Shown in pieces: positions 1-8,945 of a stretch of 35,565 bases of DNA (positions are counted from its first letter, which is position 1; each line of letters starts with the position of its first letter). A program made the translations under genes and the position numbers. This DNA comes from a bacterium (GTDB lineage: Bacteria > Planctomycetota > Planctomycetia > Planctomycetales > Planctomycetaceae), in assembly GCA_016124895.1 (NCBI GenBank), contig WGMU01000002.1, positions 1 to 35,565 on the forward strand, read 5' to 3'. Below the pieces are notes generated by a model, which searched no databases, was not told the origin of the DNA, and worked only from the letters and a program-made list of their open reading frames with translations.

Positions 1-1
1 G

Positions 2-2746
2 CTGAAGAAGTGGATCGAGCAGGGGGCCACTTACGCAAATCACTGGGCCTTCGAGACGCCGCGACGGCCGGACCTGCCTACCGTCAGCAACCTGACATGG
101 CCACGCAACGCCATCGACCACTTCGTGCTTGCGCGACTTGATCAGGAGAAGCTGACACCGTCCGCGAAAGCGTCGCGAGAGACACTGATTCGCCGACTGT
201 CGCTCGACCTGACTGGCCTGCCGCCGACGCCGGACGAGGTCGATGCGTTTCTCGCCGACAAGTCCGACAGCGCATACGAGAACGTCGTCGACCGGCTGCT
301 CGCTTCAGAGCGTTTCGGCGAGCACTTTGCCGTCCCGTGGCTCGACGCGGCGCGGTATGCGGACTCGAATGGCTACCAGCAGGATCGGACACGGACCTTG
401 TGGCCGTGGCGCGACTGGGTTGTTCAGTCGCTGAACGAGAACAAGCCGTTTGATCAATTCACGGTTGAGCAACTGGCGGGCGACCTGCTGCCGAACGCGA
501 CACGCGACCAGCTCATCGCAACCGGGTTTCAGCGTAACCATATGCTCAACGGTGAGGGTGGCCGGATCGCGGAAGAGTCGCGGGTCGAATACGTCGTCGA
601 TCGCGTCGAGACACTCGGGGCGACCTGGCTCGGTCTGACCGTTGGCTGCGGCCGCTGCCACGATCACAAGTACGACCCGTTTTCGCAGCGCGAGTTCTAT
701 CAGCTCTTCGCGTACTTCAATTCGATCGACGAGTCCGGCGGGGTCGATGCTGGCGGCAACGCAAAGCCCGTTCTGCCGGTACCGACCGACGAGCAGCTTG
801 CAACGCAGCAGCGGTTGCAGGACGAGATGGCTGACGTCGGCCGGCGGCTGCGAGAAGCGTCGATTTCTGACCGGCAGCGACTGTGGGAACAGGCGACTCT
901 GGTGGAGATTGATTCCGGCAAGGTGCAACGCGACTGGCTACCGCTCGAAGTGACAAAATTCGAGTCCGAACAGGGGCAGACGCTGTCGCGCGAAGTGGAC
1001 GGCTCGCTGCTGCTGACCGGGAAGAATCCGGACAACGACAACTACCGGCTGGAACTGCGACCGACAGTGCAGACGCTGACAGGACTCCGGATCGAGGCCG
1101 TACCGCATGCGGCATTTACCAGCGGTGGCTTCGCCCGCAGCGACAGCGGCAACTTTGTGCTAACGGAGTTTGCGGTCGAGGTGTTGCGCGACGGAGCGTC
1201 CGCACCGGAACGAGTCGCAATTGCGTCAGCGGAAGCGTCGTTCGAGCAGGGCGGCTGGCCCGTGAAGAACGCTCTCGATGGGAAGTCGTCGACCGGCTGG
1301 GCGGTCAACAATCCGGCCGATATGACGATCCCACGCCAGGCGATGTTTGTGTTTGGCGAGCCGCTGAAGCTCGCCCTCGGCGCAACACTGATCGTCACGA
1401 TGAAACACGAATCGCCACACAGATTTCACAACCTCAGCCGCTTCCGGTTGTCCGGGACGGGCGTTGCGAAGCCGCAACTCGCTGATGGCAGCGGTCTTTC
1501 GTCGGAAGTGATCACGGCGCTGAAGCTCGGCGCGGAAGCTCGATCCGACACGCAGAAGAAGCTCGTGCGGGAACTGTTTGAGCAACGGGACGCCGACGTC
1601 GCCGCGCTGCGACGCGAGCAGGAAACAATCAGAAAGCGACAGAGCGATCTCGATGGGCAGATCGTCCGCACGATGATCATGCAGGATCGCGATCAGCCGC
1701 GCGAAACGTTCGTGCTGATTCGTGGCGTCTGGAATCAGCCGGACAAAGAGCAGCCGATTGTGCCGGGCACGCCGTCGATCCTGCCGCCGCTGCCAGGTGA
1801 GGCACTGCCAAACCGTCTTGCTCTGGCGCGGTGGCTTGTGTCGCCGGAGAATCCGCTGACTCCGCGCGTTGTCGTCAACCGGTTCTGGCAGCAGGTCTTC
1901 GGACAGGGACTGGTGACGACGCCGGAAGACTTCGGCGTGCAGGGCGAGCGGCCGAGCCACCCCGAGCTGCTTGACTGGCTGGCCGTCGAATTCGTTGAGT
2001 CCGGCTGGGATGTCAAACGACTGCTGAAGACGTTTGTCCTGTCGGCGACGTATCAGCAGTCGTCTGCGGTGACGCCCGAGCGGCTCGAACTCGACCCCAC
2101 AAACCAATGGCTCAGCCGGGCGCGTCGGTTTCGGTTGAGTTCGCTGATGCTGCGGGACCAGGCTCTGGCGCTCAGTCGTCTGCTGGTCGAACGGCGCGGC
2201 GGGCCGCCGGTCAAGCCGTACCAGCCGCCGGGAATCTGGGCCGACCTGTCGCTCGGTAAAATCAAATACCAGCAGGACAGCGGCGAGAATCTGTACCGTC
2301 GCAGTCTCTACACCTACTGGCGCCGGGCGTCCGCGCCGACTATGCTGTTCGACGTGGCCTCGCGCCAGGTCTGTCAGGTCAGAGTCAACCGGACGAATAC
2401 GCCGCTGCACGCACTGATAATCCTGAACGATGTTACATACGTCGAGGCTGCCCGCAAAATGGCCGAGCGGGTTCTGCGAGACGGTGGAGCGGCCGAAGAA
2501 TCGCGGCTCGCCTATGCGTTCCGGCTGGCAACAGCCCGGTTCCCAACCGACGAGGAACGTGCAGGCTTGCTCAATGTATTGAGTGTCAGTCAGAAGTATT
2601 TTGAGGAAACACCGGAGGCGGCCGCCGAACTGCTGTCAATCGGCGAAGCGCAAGTCGCCTCCGATGCGAAACCGGAGGAACTGGCCGTGTGGGTCGCGAT
2701 CTGTAACGTCGTTCTGAATCTCGACGAAACGTTGACGCGGGAGTAG
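2..2746 (+). CDS. PSCyt1/DUF1549/DUF1553 domain protein, 5' partial
   Basis: The reading frame is open from base 2, so the gene starts before the window; the visible part is 914 residues. The first ~45 residues read as the tail of a Planctomycete cytochrome c-like (PSCyt1) module (WIEQGATYANHWAF), followed by DUF1549 with the typical LSLDLTGLPPTPDEVDAF stretch. A CxxCH motif (GCGRCHDHK) lies near fragment residue 216, as is usual in this family and possibly heme- or metal-binding. A variable middle (~330-470) contains a discoidin-like NALDGKSSTGW stretch, then a charged helical linker. DUF1553 follows from ~610 (LARWLVSPENPLTPRVVVNRFWQQVFG) to the end. These proteins are abundant in planctomycetes, are usually exported and often sit with DUF1501 genes; their biochemical role is not established. 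A GTG at 125 is internal, not the true start. The partner gene, if present, would lie outside the window. Confidence 0.93.
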   Translation: MKKWIEQGATYANHWAFETPRRPDLPTVSNLTWPRNAIDHFVLARLDQEKLTPSAKASRETLIRRLSLDLTGLPPTPDEVDAFLADKSDSAYENVVDRLLASERFGEHFAVPWLDAARYADSNGYQQDRTRTLWPWRDWVVQSLNENKPFDQFTVEQLAGDLLPNATRDQLIATGFQRNHMLNGEGGRIAEESRVEYVVDRVETLGATWLGLTVGCGRCHDHKYDPFSQREFYQLFAYFNSIDESGGVDAGGNAKPVLPVPTDEQLATQQRLQDEMADVGRRLREASISDRQRLWEQATLVEIDSGKVQRDWLPLEVTKFESEQGQTLSREVDGSLLLTGKNPDNDNYRLELRPTVQTLTGLRIEAVPHAAFTSGGFARSDSGNFVLTEFAVEVLRDGASAPERVAIASAEASFEQGGWPVKNALDGKSSTGWAVNNPADMTIPRQAMFVFGEPLKLALGATLIVTMKHESPHRFHNLSRFRLSGTGVAKPQLADGSGLSSEVITALKLGAEARSDTQKKLVRELFEQRDADVAALRREQETIRKRQSDLDGQIVRTMIMQDRDQPRETFVLIRGVWNQPDKEQPIVPGTPSILPPLPGEALPNRLALARWLVSPENPLTPRVVVNRFWQQVFGQGLVTTPEDFGVQGERPSHPELLDWLAVEFVESGWDVKRLLKTFVLSATYQQSSAVTPERLELDPTNQWLSRARRFRLSSLMLRDQALALSRLLVERRGGPPVKPYQPPGIWADLSLGKIKYQQDSGENLYRRSLYTYWRRASAPTMLFDVASRQVCQVRVNRTNTPLHALIILNDVTYVEAARKMAERVLRDGGAAEESRLAYAFRLATARFPTDEERAGLLNVLSVSQKYFEETPEAAAELLSIGEAQVASDAKPEELAVWVAICNVVLNLDETLTRE

Positions 2747-2903
2747 CCGGGACCTCGATGACCGCAATCGTCGCCGGTCCGGCTGCATCGGCTGAAGCGG
2801 TTCCGGTGACAAACCGGCTCAGACCGTACAGGACGACTGTGCAAGTTGCCCGCCCGCGGCCGGAGAAGGGGCCGGACAGCCGGCTCACGCCCGGCAAATA
2901 GCG

Positions 2904-2931
2904 TTGTGGATCACTGGTTGAGTCGTACAAT
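2904..2931 (+). promoter_or_regulatory. Candidate sigma70-type promoter for the SDR gene
   Basis: TTGTGG, a 16-base spacer and TACAAT lie in the 412-base gap between the DUF1553 stop and the SDR start at 3159. The -10 matches consensus at five of six positions; the -35 only at its first three. The resulting leader would be about 220 bases. I see nothing else convincing in the gap: a 67-residue open frame (2950-3153) has no family resemblance. Confidence 0.3.
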
Positions 2932-3158
2932 GACTTTTACCCCTCAGGGATGAGTCGTCCGTTCGCGTGTAAAGCGACGATTCCGCAACGCTACTGGACA
3001 GCGCTGATCTGGTCTCTGGTCCGGTCCGGTTGCCGCAGAGCCGGCAGCCTCTTTTCGATCAACTCTTCCTTTCGCGGTTTCCCTGGCGAAGCGAGGCAGC
3101 ATGCTCCGAAGGTCCTGTCGCCGCTTTGCTCGCAATCCATCCTCAACGAGTGAACTCA

Positions 3159-4304
3159 ATGAGCTACCACATTCTGATGACCGGAGCTACCGGTCTCCTG
3201 GGTCGTTATCTGCTTCGCGATCTGCTTCTGGCTGATGTTCAGGTCGCTGCTGTCGTGCGTCCATCGAGACGGACGAGTGCTCAGGAACGCATCGACTCGC
3301 TGATGGGAACCTGGGAAGCCATGCTTGGCCGTGAACTGCCTCGACCGAAAGTCCTGGCAGGTGACCTGACCGCTGAGGGTCTCGGGCTCAGTGGGGAAGA
3401 CCTCGTGTGGGTCGAGTCAAACTGCGACTCGATGCTGCACAACGCCGCCAGCCTGACCTTTGTAAGCACAAGCAAAGACGGCGAACCCTGGCGGTCGAAC
3501 GTGACCGGTACGCAGAATGTTCTGGACCTTTGCCGCCAGACCGGAATTCGCGACTTCCACCACGTGTCGACGTCGTACGTTGCTGGGCTGCGATCCGGGG
3601 ATGTTCTGGAATCCGAACTCGACGTCGGACAGGAGTTCGGCAACGACTACGAGCGCAGCAAGGTCCAGGCGGAAACGATGGTCCGAGAGGCTGAATTCCT
3701 GAGCCCGCCGACCGTTTACCGTCCCGCGATCATCGTTGGCGATTCGCAGACTGGCTTCACGTCGACATTTCACGGTTTCTATGCGACGCTCAATCTGGCC
3801 TACACACTGACACGGGCGATGCGGGATATGGAAGCCGGCACGACCGACACGCCGACTCGGATCACTCTCGATGGAACAGAGAAGAAGAATTTTGTGCCCG
3901 TGGACTGGGTCTCGGCGGTGATGACGCACATCCTGACGAATCGACAGTTTCACGGTGAGACATATCACCTCACGCCGACCGAGCCAACGACGTCATCGGA
4001 CATCCGCAACGTGCTGGAAGACGCCTACGGTTTCAAAGGCGCAGTGTTTCACGGGTACGGAAAAGAGATCGAGAATCCGACCGAAATCGAGAGCCTTTTC
4101 TACGAACACCTTCGCGTTTACAACTCGTACTGGCGCGACGATCCAAAGTTCGATTCATCGAACACGAAGAAAGCCTGCCCGCATCTTCCATGTCCAAATG
4201 TGGATCACGAAATGCTGCTGATGATGGCTCGCAAGGCAATTGAAATGGACTTCAAGTTCCGCGAGATCGCCGCGCCGACGCCTGCCGAAAGTTCGGCGAA
4301 TTAG
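3159..4304 (+). CDS. Extended SDR, thioester-reductase-like NAD(P)-dependent protein
   Basis: This 381-residue protein opens with a Rossmann nucleotide-binding motif (TGATGLLGRYLLRDLL, GxxGxxG at residues 9-15). It carries the YxxxK catalytic pair (YERSK, Y164/K168) preceded by HHVSTSYVAG, a pattern typical of extended SDRs of the male-sterility/thioester-reductase (NAD_binding_4) group. These act on thioester-bound acyl groups or on nucleotide sugars. No carrier-protein or adenylation domain is attached, so it is a stand-alone reductase or epimerase and the substrate cannot be read from sequence. I chose ATG 3159 because the Rossmann strand begins at once; GTG 3150 in the same frame is possible, while the upstream extension to 3030 is not SDR-like. 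A strong terminator follows at 4337. No operon partner on the same strand. Confidence 0.88.
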   Translation: MSYHILMTGATGLLGRYLLRDLLLADVQVAAVVRPSRRTSAQERIDSLMGTWEAMLGRELPRPKVLAGDLTAEGLGLSGEDLVWVESNCDSMLHNAASLTFVSTSKDGEPWRSNVTGTQNVLDLCRQTGIRDFHHVSTSYVAGLRSGDVLESELDVGQEFGNDYERSKVQAETMVREAEFLSPPTVYRPAIIVGDSQTGFTSTFHGFYATLNLAYTLTRAMRDMEAGTTDTPTRITLDGTEKKNFVPVDWVSAVMTHILTNRQFHGETYHLTPTEPTTSSDIRNVLEDAYGFKGAVFHGYGKEIENPTEIESLFYEHLRVYNSYWRDDPKFDSSNTKKACPHLPCPNVDHEMLLMMARKAIEMDFKFREIAAPTPAESSAN

Positions 4305-4336
4305 CAGAACCCGCGCGGCAAGCTTTTGAAAATCAG

Positions 4337-4369
4337 GAGCCGCAGAACCTTGAGTCTGCGGCTCTTTTT
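4337..4369 (+). terminator. Intrinsic terminator after the SDR gene
   Basis: A perfect 10-bp stem (GAGCCGCAGA at 4337-4346 pairing with TCTGCGGCTC at 4355-4364) with an 8-base loop is followed directly by five T on the plus strand. It lies 33 bases after the SDR stop. The mirrored orientation lacks a T tract, so it should not serve the convergent PRPP-synthetase gene. Confidence 0.9.
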
Positions 4370-4462
4370 GCGTCGGGACCTGCAGATCGTACTCGCGACG
4401 CTACGCTTACTGGCGTGGCGCTGTTTCGCTCTCTGGTTCTGCGAAGAGTCGACTGAGATCGG

Positions 4463-5464
4463 TCAGCAGTCAAAGAGCTGGCTGACGCTTGTGCGTTCGT
4501 GAATCGAGCGAATGGCCTGAGCGAACAGCGGGGCGACTGTTACCTGCTCGATATTGTCTGGTAACGGGTCTTCAAACGTTTCGATGGTATCCGTCAGAAA
4601 CATGCGGCGAATACGGCTTTCGCCAATTCTCTGAGCGGCGCCCTTCGAGAGAACGGCGTGCGTTACTGCCGCGTAGATGTCTTTCGCACCATTTTCAATC
4701 AGTGCGTCGGCCATTGTGATCAGTGTGCGGCCCGTAATCGTGAAGTCGTCAACGAGAACGACGTTGCGGCCTCGGACGTCGCCAATGATTTCGTGAATCT
4801 CGACCGTCTCCGAATGGTCAGTCCGCACTTTTGAGCCGATGACGGTCGGACAGCCGAGATCCTTACCGAAGGCAACCGCATTCTTTGCGAAGCCGACGTC
4901 CGGGCTGCACACGACCAGATTCTGCAGTCCGAGCGTCCGAATATGGCTCGTCAGAACAGCACGGCCATCAAGATGGTCGACCGGAATGCGGAAGAAGCCT
5001 TGAATCTGCGGGCTGTGCAGGTCCATGGTCAGGACGCGGTCGGCTCCGGCGGCTTCCAGTGCGTCAGCACAGACGCGGGCGCGGATGGAAACTCGAGGTT
5101 CATCCTTCTTGTCGCCTTGCGCATAACTGAAAAAGGGAATGACAGCAGTCACCGCCTGGGCACTCGCCCGCTTCAGGGCGTCAATCCAGAATAACAGCTC
5201 CATGAAGTTGTCGTTGACCGGCTTCTGGACACCCTGGATGACGTAGACGTCCCGCCCGCGGACGTTCTCTTTAATCTGCACAAAGACGTTCCCTTCAGAG
5301 AACGTGTGCGCCCGGCAGGGAACGAGGCTGACTCCAAGTTCATTCGCGATCGACTGAGCCAGCAATGGGTTGCCCGAGCCTGGCAGAATGGCCAGATCAC
5401 CCTGCGGCGGCTGAAAGATTTGCGGGCGGGGACCGGCTTGCGGCGAACTGGGAGACGGCGGCAT
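4463..5464 (-). CDS. prs: Ribose-phosphate pyrophosphokinase (PRPP synthetase), divergent
   Basis: The enzyme makes PRPP from ribose 5-phosphate and ATP for nucleotide, histidine and tryptophan synthesis in the cytoplasm. The 333-residue protein follows the family throughout: an N-terminal half with GDLAILPGSGN and the stretch ALEAAGADRVLTMDLHSPQ (H150), and the PRPP-binding loop VVLVDDFTITGRTL (acidic pair 239-240, DDxxxTGxT). A proline-rich ~20-residue N-terminal extension precedes the usual start. The catalytic-loop motif usually written YARQDRK reads YAQGDKK here (114-120), and the later flexible arm reads SKVRTDHSETVEIHEI, so this is a divergent member. It could be a regulatory or specialised paralogue, but the core PRPP-binding residues are present. 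It is convergent with the SDR gene and has a promoter-like sequence 37-64 bases upstream. Confidence 0.9.
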   Translation of the reverse strand: MPPSPSSPQAGPRPQIFQPPQGDLAILPGSGNPLLAQSIANELGVSLVPCRAHTFSEGNVFVQIKENVRGRDVYVIQGVQKPVNDNFMELLFWIDALKRASAQAVTAVIPFFSYAQGDKKDEPRVSIRARVCADALEAAGADRVLTMDLHSPQIQGFFRIPVDHLDGRAVLTSHIRTLGLQNLVVCSPDVGFAKNAVAFGKDLGCPTVIGSKVRTDHSETVEIHEIIGDVRGRNVVLVDDFTITGRTLITMADALIENGAKDIYAAVTHAVLSKGAAQRIGESRIRRMFLTDTIETFEDPLPDNIEQVTVAPLFAQAIRSIHERTSVSQLFDC

Positions 5465-5500
5465 CAGAGCACTCGAAACGTGAGGAACAGGTGACGCGGG

Positions 5501-5528
5501 ATCATAATCCGGTCAGCCAGTCACTCAA
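5501..5528 (-). promoter_or_regulatory. Candidate sigma70-type promoter for prs
   Basis: Reading the minus strand, TTGAGT (5528-5523), a 16-base spacer and TATGAT (5506-5501) match the sigma70 consensus at four and five of six positions. The expected start of transcription gives a leader of about 30 bases to the ATG at 5464. The remainder of the 371-base gap up to the RTX stop (5836) holds only a short 6-bp hairpin near 5790-5807 without a T tract. Confidence 0.5.
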
Positions 5529-5835
5529 GCGGCGGGAATGCAGAAAGCGCAAAGCACCGCCGCGAGTCGAGAAGCTCAGCCATAGACGGGCATGAAGTTA
5601 CACAAGTGACTCAAGCGGACGTTCCCGGAGCCACACTGATCTTCTGAGTTTTCTGCGCCACAATTCCTGTCAGACAAACTATTTGCTGGTGATGAGCAAA
5701 TCACAAACCGAGCGGCGATCGTGCCGAAGGCTATCAGGGATTTGGCTGACTTCGGGAAATCGACAAGCAGGCTTTTCCGACACTCACCATTCAGCACTAA
5801 TTGCTGATAAGGCTTGTGACGTGGCACGACTCAGC

Positions 5836-8826
5836 TCAATCCAGTTCTGCCAGAATGTCCAGCAGATCGGCAGGAACACTGAAGCTGCTGACTTCTTCGC
5901 CGGTACGGACTCGGCTGGTGTCATCATTCCCCGTTCCCGGTACGACGACGTCAGTCGCCCCCTGCGGATTCAGGAAGTCGTCGCCGGAACCGCCGAGCAG
6001 CGTGTCGGAGCTTCCACCTCCCAGCAGCGAGTCATCGCCGTCGTCGCCAATCAACAGGTCACGGCCGCCCATCCCCATGATCGAATCGGAGCCAGTTCCG
6101 CCTCTCACGACATCGTTTCCGTCACCTGCGCTGATTGTGTCCGCCCCGCTGCCGCCGTTGATGGTGTCCGCCGCCGCCCCGCCATCGATCAGGTCGTCAC
6201 CGCCGCCACCGGACACGCTGTCGGCGCCATCGTTGCCTTCGATGGTGTCGTTGCCGGCCTCGCCGTACACCGCATCATTTCCGGACGAGCCATACAGAGC
6301 ATCGTTACCGTCGCCACCCGTGATCGTATCGTTGCCGGTCCAGCCGATGACGGTGTCGTTGCCCGCTCCCGCGGAGACGGAATCGTCGCCCGATTCAGCA
6401 AGGACATAGTCGTCTCCGTCACCGCCGGTGATGACATCGTTCTGTGATCCGCCGCGCAGCGTATCGTTACCGTCGCCGCCGTCGATTTCGTCATCGCCAA
6501 CTCGTCCGAAGAGCAGATCGTCACCGCCATTCCCATAAAGCGAATCATTGCCGGACATGCCGTCGAGTCTCTCCGCGGCGATGCCACCAATAATAAGGTC
6601 GTTGCCAGCGCCACCCAGAACGTTCAGAACTGACGCTGTTGAGTTCATCGAAAACGACGAGAACGTATCGTTTCCATCACCGAGGTCAACCGTCAGATTC
6701 AACGTCTGCAGTAGTGACGAGAGGTCGCCAATAGTGACATTGTCATCGCCGCCCAGCATGGTGAGCATGAGGACGTTGCCGGCCTGCAGCACCACCGTTT
6801 CCGTCGAAGTCGAAGCGCCGGTCGTCACTGCGAACAAGACCTCGGTTCCATCCGGTGAGGCTGAGATGACCAGGTTGTCTGGATCGTTCGATTCATTGCC
6901 AAGATCGATGATTTCGTTGAACCCGGCTCCCGAATCAAAGGTGTCGCTGCCATTGCCACCCAGCAGTGTGTCGATCTGGTCTCCACCCAGGAGAGAGTCT
7001 TCCCCGTCGCTGCCGTCCAGCAGGTCTTTCCCTGTGCCGCCAATCAGCGTGTCATTGCCGTCTTCGCCAAAGACCCGGTCCGTGCCGCCGCCGGCATCGA
7101 CATAGTCGTCTCCAGCTCCAGCAAAGACTTTGTCCCTGCCGTCGCCTGCGAAGATGACGTCGTTCCCTGATCCAGACATGATCGTGTCATTACCTGCCCC
7201 TCCATCGGCATATTCATTTGAGCCGTCGCTGGAGTTGTCCGGGTCATAGGTTATCAACAGGTCGTTGCCACCCATTCCAAACAGAGCGTCGCTTCCGTCT
7301 CTGCCGATCAGAGTGTCGTTTCCGCTGCCCTCTGTTGGTGAATCTCCTTCAAGCACATCTGAGCCTGCGCCGCCGTCAACCAGGTCGTTTCCGGCTTCTC
7401 CAAACAAAACGTCGTTACCGTCGCCGCCAAGCACTGTATCACTGCCATTGTTTCCATGGAGTTCATCATCTCCGGCTTCTCCCATCAGCAGATCATCTCC
7501 GCCGAAACCGAACAGGCGGTCGTTTCCATTACCTCCCTTCAGCGTGTCGTCTCCTAAGACGGAAAGCGATGCAGGTCCGAAGTAGGCATAACCCTGCAGC
7601 TCGTCATCACCATCGCCGCCATCCAGCGAATCGCTTCCCTCGAAGCCGAACAGCAGGTCGTTTCCGTTACCACCGAGAAGAGTGTCGTCTCCTTCTTGTC
7701 CCTGCAGCTCATCATCGCCGTCCCGGCCTTCAAGATAGTCGTTACCGGCGTCTCCGAAGAGATAATCGCTTCCGATATCACTGATCACAGTATCGTTGCC
7801 GCCGTCGCCAACGAGGAAATCGACTCCGGCAAAACTGATGTCGAGTACATCAGCCGGAAGGTCTGCGGACAGTATAAGGTCTCCGCTTCCGCCACCGTAC
7901 AGAGTGTCCGACCCGCCGCCTCCCTTGAGTGTGTCGTGGCCACCGTTACCGAAGACGACGTCGTCTCCGATGTCGCTGGCGGTTAGACCTGTCGGGTCAA
8001 CATCGGTATCACCCGTAATTGCGTCATCGCCAGAACCGCCGCGAATCGTGTCATTGCCTGCGTTTCCGGAGATCGTGTCATCGCCGGAACCACCGAGAAT
8101 TGAATCGTTTCCGGCTATCGTCGTTAACGTGAGGTCCGAATAATCGCCTTCGATGTAGTCGTTGTCGGCTCCACCGTCGATTACGTCATTACCGCCGCCT
8201 CCGAAAACAGTGTCATCTCCGCTGCCGGCGTCGATCGAGTCATCGTCTTCACGTCCGAGGAGATAGTCGTTGCCCGAACCACCAGTCAGCGTATCGTTGC
8301 CGAGTCCACCAAACAGGTAGTCATCGCCCTCGCCGCCGTCCATTCGGTCGTTGCCATTGCCGCCGTAAAGGTCATCAGCACCTTCCCCCCCGATAAGCGT
8401 TGTGTCGAGTGAGCCGTTTGCCGTCAGTGTGTCGTCACCAGCACCGCCGCTAATGAGGATCGAGTTCCGCGGCGTGGTCAGTGCGGCCGAGATGTCGTTC
8501 GCGCCGGGGCCTCCCTGCAGGACGATTGTCTGGAGCTGAGCGGCTTCAGCGACTGCGACCGTGCCAAGCACCGAAAAGGTTTCCGAGTAGATCGTCAGGC
8601 TGCCGTCCAGTTCCTCATAGAGGCTGAACGTGTCGTCGGCGTCGGACGAGACGGTCAGCTCGGTACCGCCGCTGGCGATGTCCAGCACGACGGTCAGCAG
8701 AGTTCGCTGCTCAAGACGCTGAGCGTGTGGAGACGCAACGGAATCACGGCGGGGGCGTCGTGACCGCTCCAGACGCCGAGTGCGAAAGCGGAATTCCGTC
8801 AGCTTCAGCCAGTCCGTCAGAAACAT
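5836..8826 (-). CDS. Large RTX (haemolysin-type Ca-binding repeat) surface protein with LEPR-like motif
   Basis: A 996-residue protein made mainly of glycine/aspartate nonapeptides of the GGxGxDxux type; I count roughly 68 units in two blocks (about residues 125-650 and 725-980). These fold as parallel beta-rolls that bind Ca2+ once outside the cell. A repeat-free region of ~75 residues (containing DPDNLVISASPDGTEV) separates the blocks. Near residues 37-45 RLEQRTLLT resembles the LEPR-xLL motif found near the N-terminus of many large planctomycete surface proteins. There is no classical signal peptide, nor a catalytic domain, so it is probably structural or adhesive. I chose ATG 8826; an in-frame ATG at 8958 adds 44 residues without family resemblance, and that DNA looks like a structured leader. 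The DNA is itself repetitive on both strands, creating long false antisense frames. Confidence 0.9.
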   Translation of the reverse strand: MFLTDWLKLTEFRFRTRRLERSRRPRRDSVASPHAQRLEQRTLLTVVLDIASGGTELTVSSDADDTFSLYEELDGSLTIYSETFSVLGTVAVAEAAQLQTIVLQGGPGANDISAALTTPRNSILISGGAGDDTLTANGSLDTTLIGGEGADDLYGGNGNDRMDGGEGDDYLFGGLGNDTLTGGSGNDYLLGREDDDSIDAGSGDDTVFGGGGNDVIDGGADNDYIEGDYSDLTLTTIAGNDSILGGSGDDTISGNAGNDTIRGGSGDDAITGDTDVDPTGLTASDIGDDVVFGNGGHDTLKGGGGSDTLYGGGSGDLILSADLPADVLDISFAGVDFLVGDGGNDTVISDIGSDYLFGDAGNDYLEGRDGDDELQGQEGDDTLLGGNGNDLLFGFEGSDSLDGGDGDDELQGYAYFGPASLSVLGDDTLKGGNGNDRLFGFGGDDLLMGEAGDDELHGNNGSDTVLGGDGNDVLFGEAGNDLVDGGAGSDVLEGDSPTEGSGNDTLIGRDGSDALFGMGGNDLLITYDPDNSSDGSNEYADGGAGNDTIMSGSGNDVIFAGDGRDKVFAGAGDDYVDAGGGTDRVFGEDGNDTLIGGTGKDLLDGSDGEDSLLGGDQIDTLLGGNGSDTFDSGAGFNEIIDLGNESNDPDNLVISASPDGTEVLFAVTTGASTSTETVVLQAGNVLMLTMLGGDDNVTIGDLSSLLQTLNLTVDLGDGNDTFSSFSMNSTASVLNVLGGAGNDLIIGGIAAERLDGMSGNDSLYGNGGDDLLFGRVGDDEIDGGDGNDTLRGGSQNDVITGGDGDDYVLAESGDDSVSAGAGNDTVIGWTGNDTITGGDGNDALYGSSGNDAVYGEAGNDTIEGNDGADSVSGGGGDDLIDGGAAADTINGGSGADTISAGDGNDVVRGGTGSDSIMGMGGRDLLIGDDGDDSLLGGGSSDTLLGGSGDDFLNPQGATDVVVPGTGNDDTSRVRTGEEVSSFSVPADLLDILAELD

Positions 8827-8829
8827 GTC

Positions 8830-8945
8830 TGCGTCCGTTGTTCGAGTGCCTGAGAGCGGAGCGTATTTGCCCGTTCCGGCGGGCTCGTTCGCACCCGCCA
8901 GGGATCGAGGGCGCGCGACGACGCGGCAGTCCCCCTCTTCAGGGC
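8830..8945 (-). promoter_or_regulatory. Structured leader resembling a glycine-riboswitch aptamer (candidate)
   Basis: Read on the minus strand, the leader of the RTX gene contains the string CTCTCAGGCA (8856-8847) followed after ten bases by GGAC (8836-8833), the 3' signature of glycine aptamers. Upstream are CCGGAACGGGCAAATA (similar to the conserved CCGAAGGGGCAA core) and a perfect GGCGGG/CCCGCC hairpin (8899-8878) in the place of P2. CCTGAAGAG (8943-8935) can pair with CTCTCAGG as a P1 with one bulged A; CGGA and TCCG can close a P3. Against it: the core has a base shift from consensus, about 40 extra bases separate the P1 5' strand from the P2-like hairpin, and those bases can form a competing hairpin (GAGGG with CCCTC). 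Only one aptamer is visible. It ends within a few bases of the chosen start codon, so control of translation would be possible. Confidence 0.38.

Noticed and set aside
1226-2410. 394-residue minus-strand open frame.
   Set aside because: Antisense to the DUF1553 part of the first gene; no domain seen.
2950-3153. 67-residue plus-strand open frame just before the SDR gene.
   Set aside because: Poor ribosome site, no resemblance to known proteins, and composition like a leader region.
5683-8143. Several long plus-strand open frames opposite the RTX gene (Ser/Pro-rich products).
   Set aside because: They mirror the repetitive GGxGxD codons in another frame; the minus frame gives a clean family protein.
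5836-8400. Regularly spaced short DNA repeats that might suggest a CRISPR or minisatellite array.
   Set aside because: The periodicity is 27 bases, in frame and variable, as expected for nonapeptide coding repeats.
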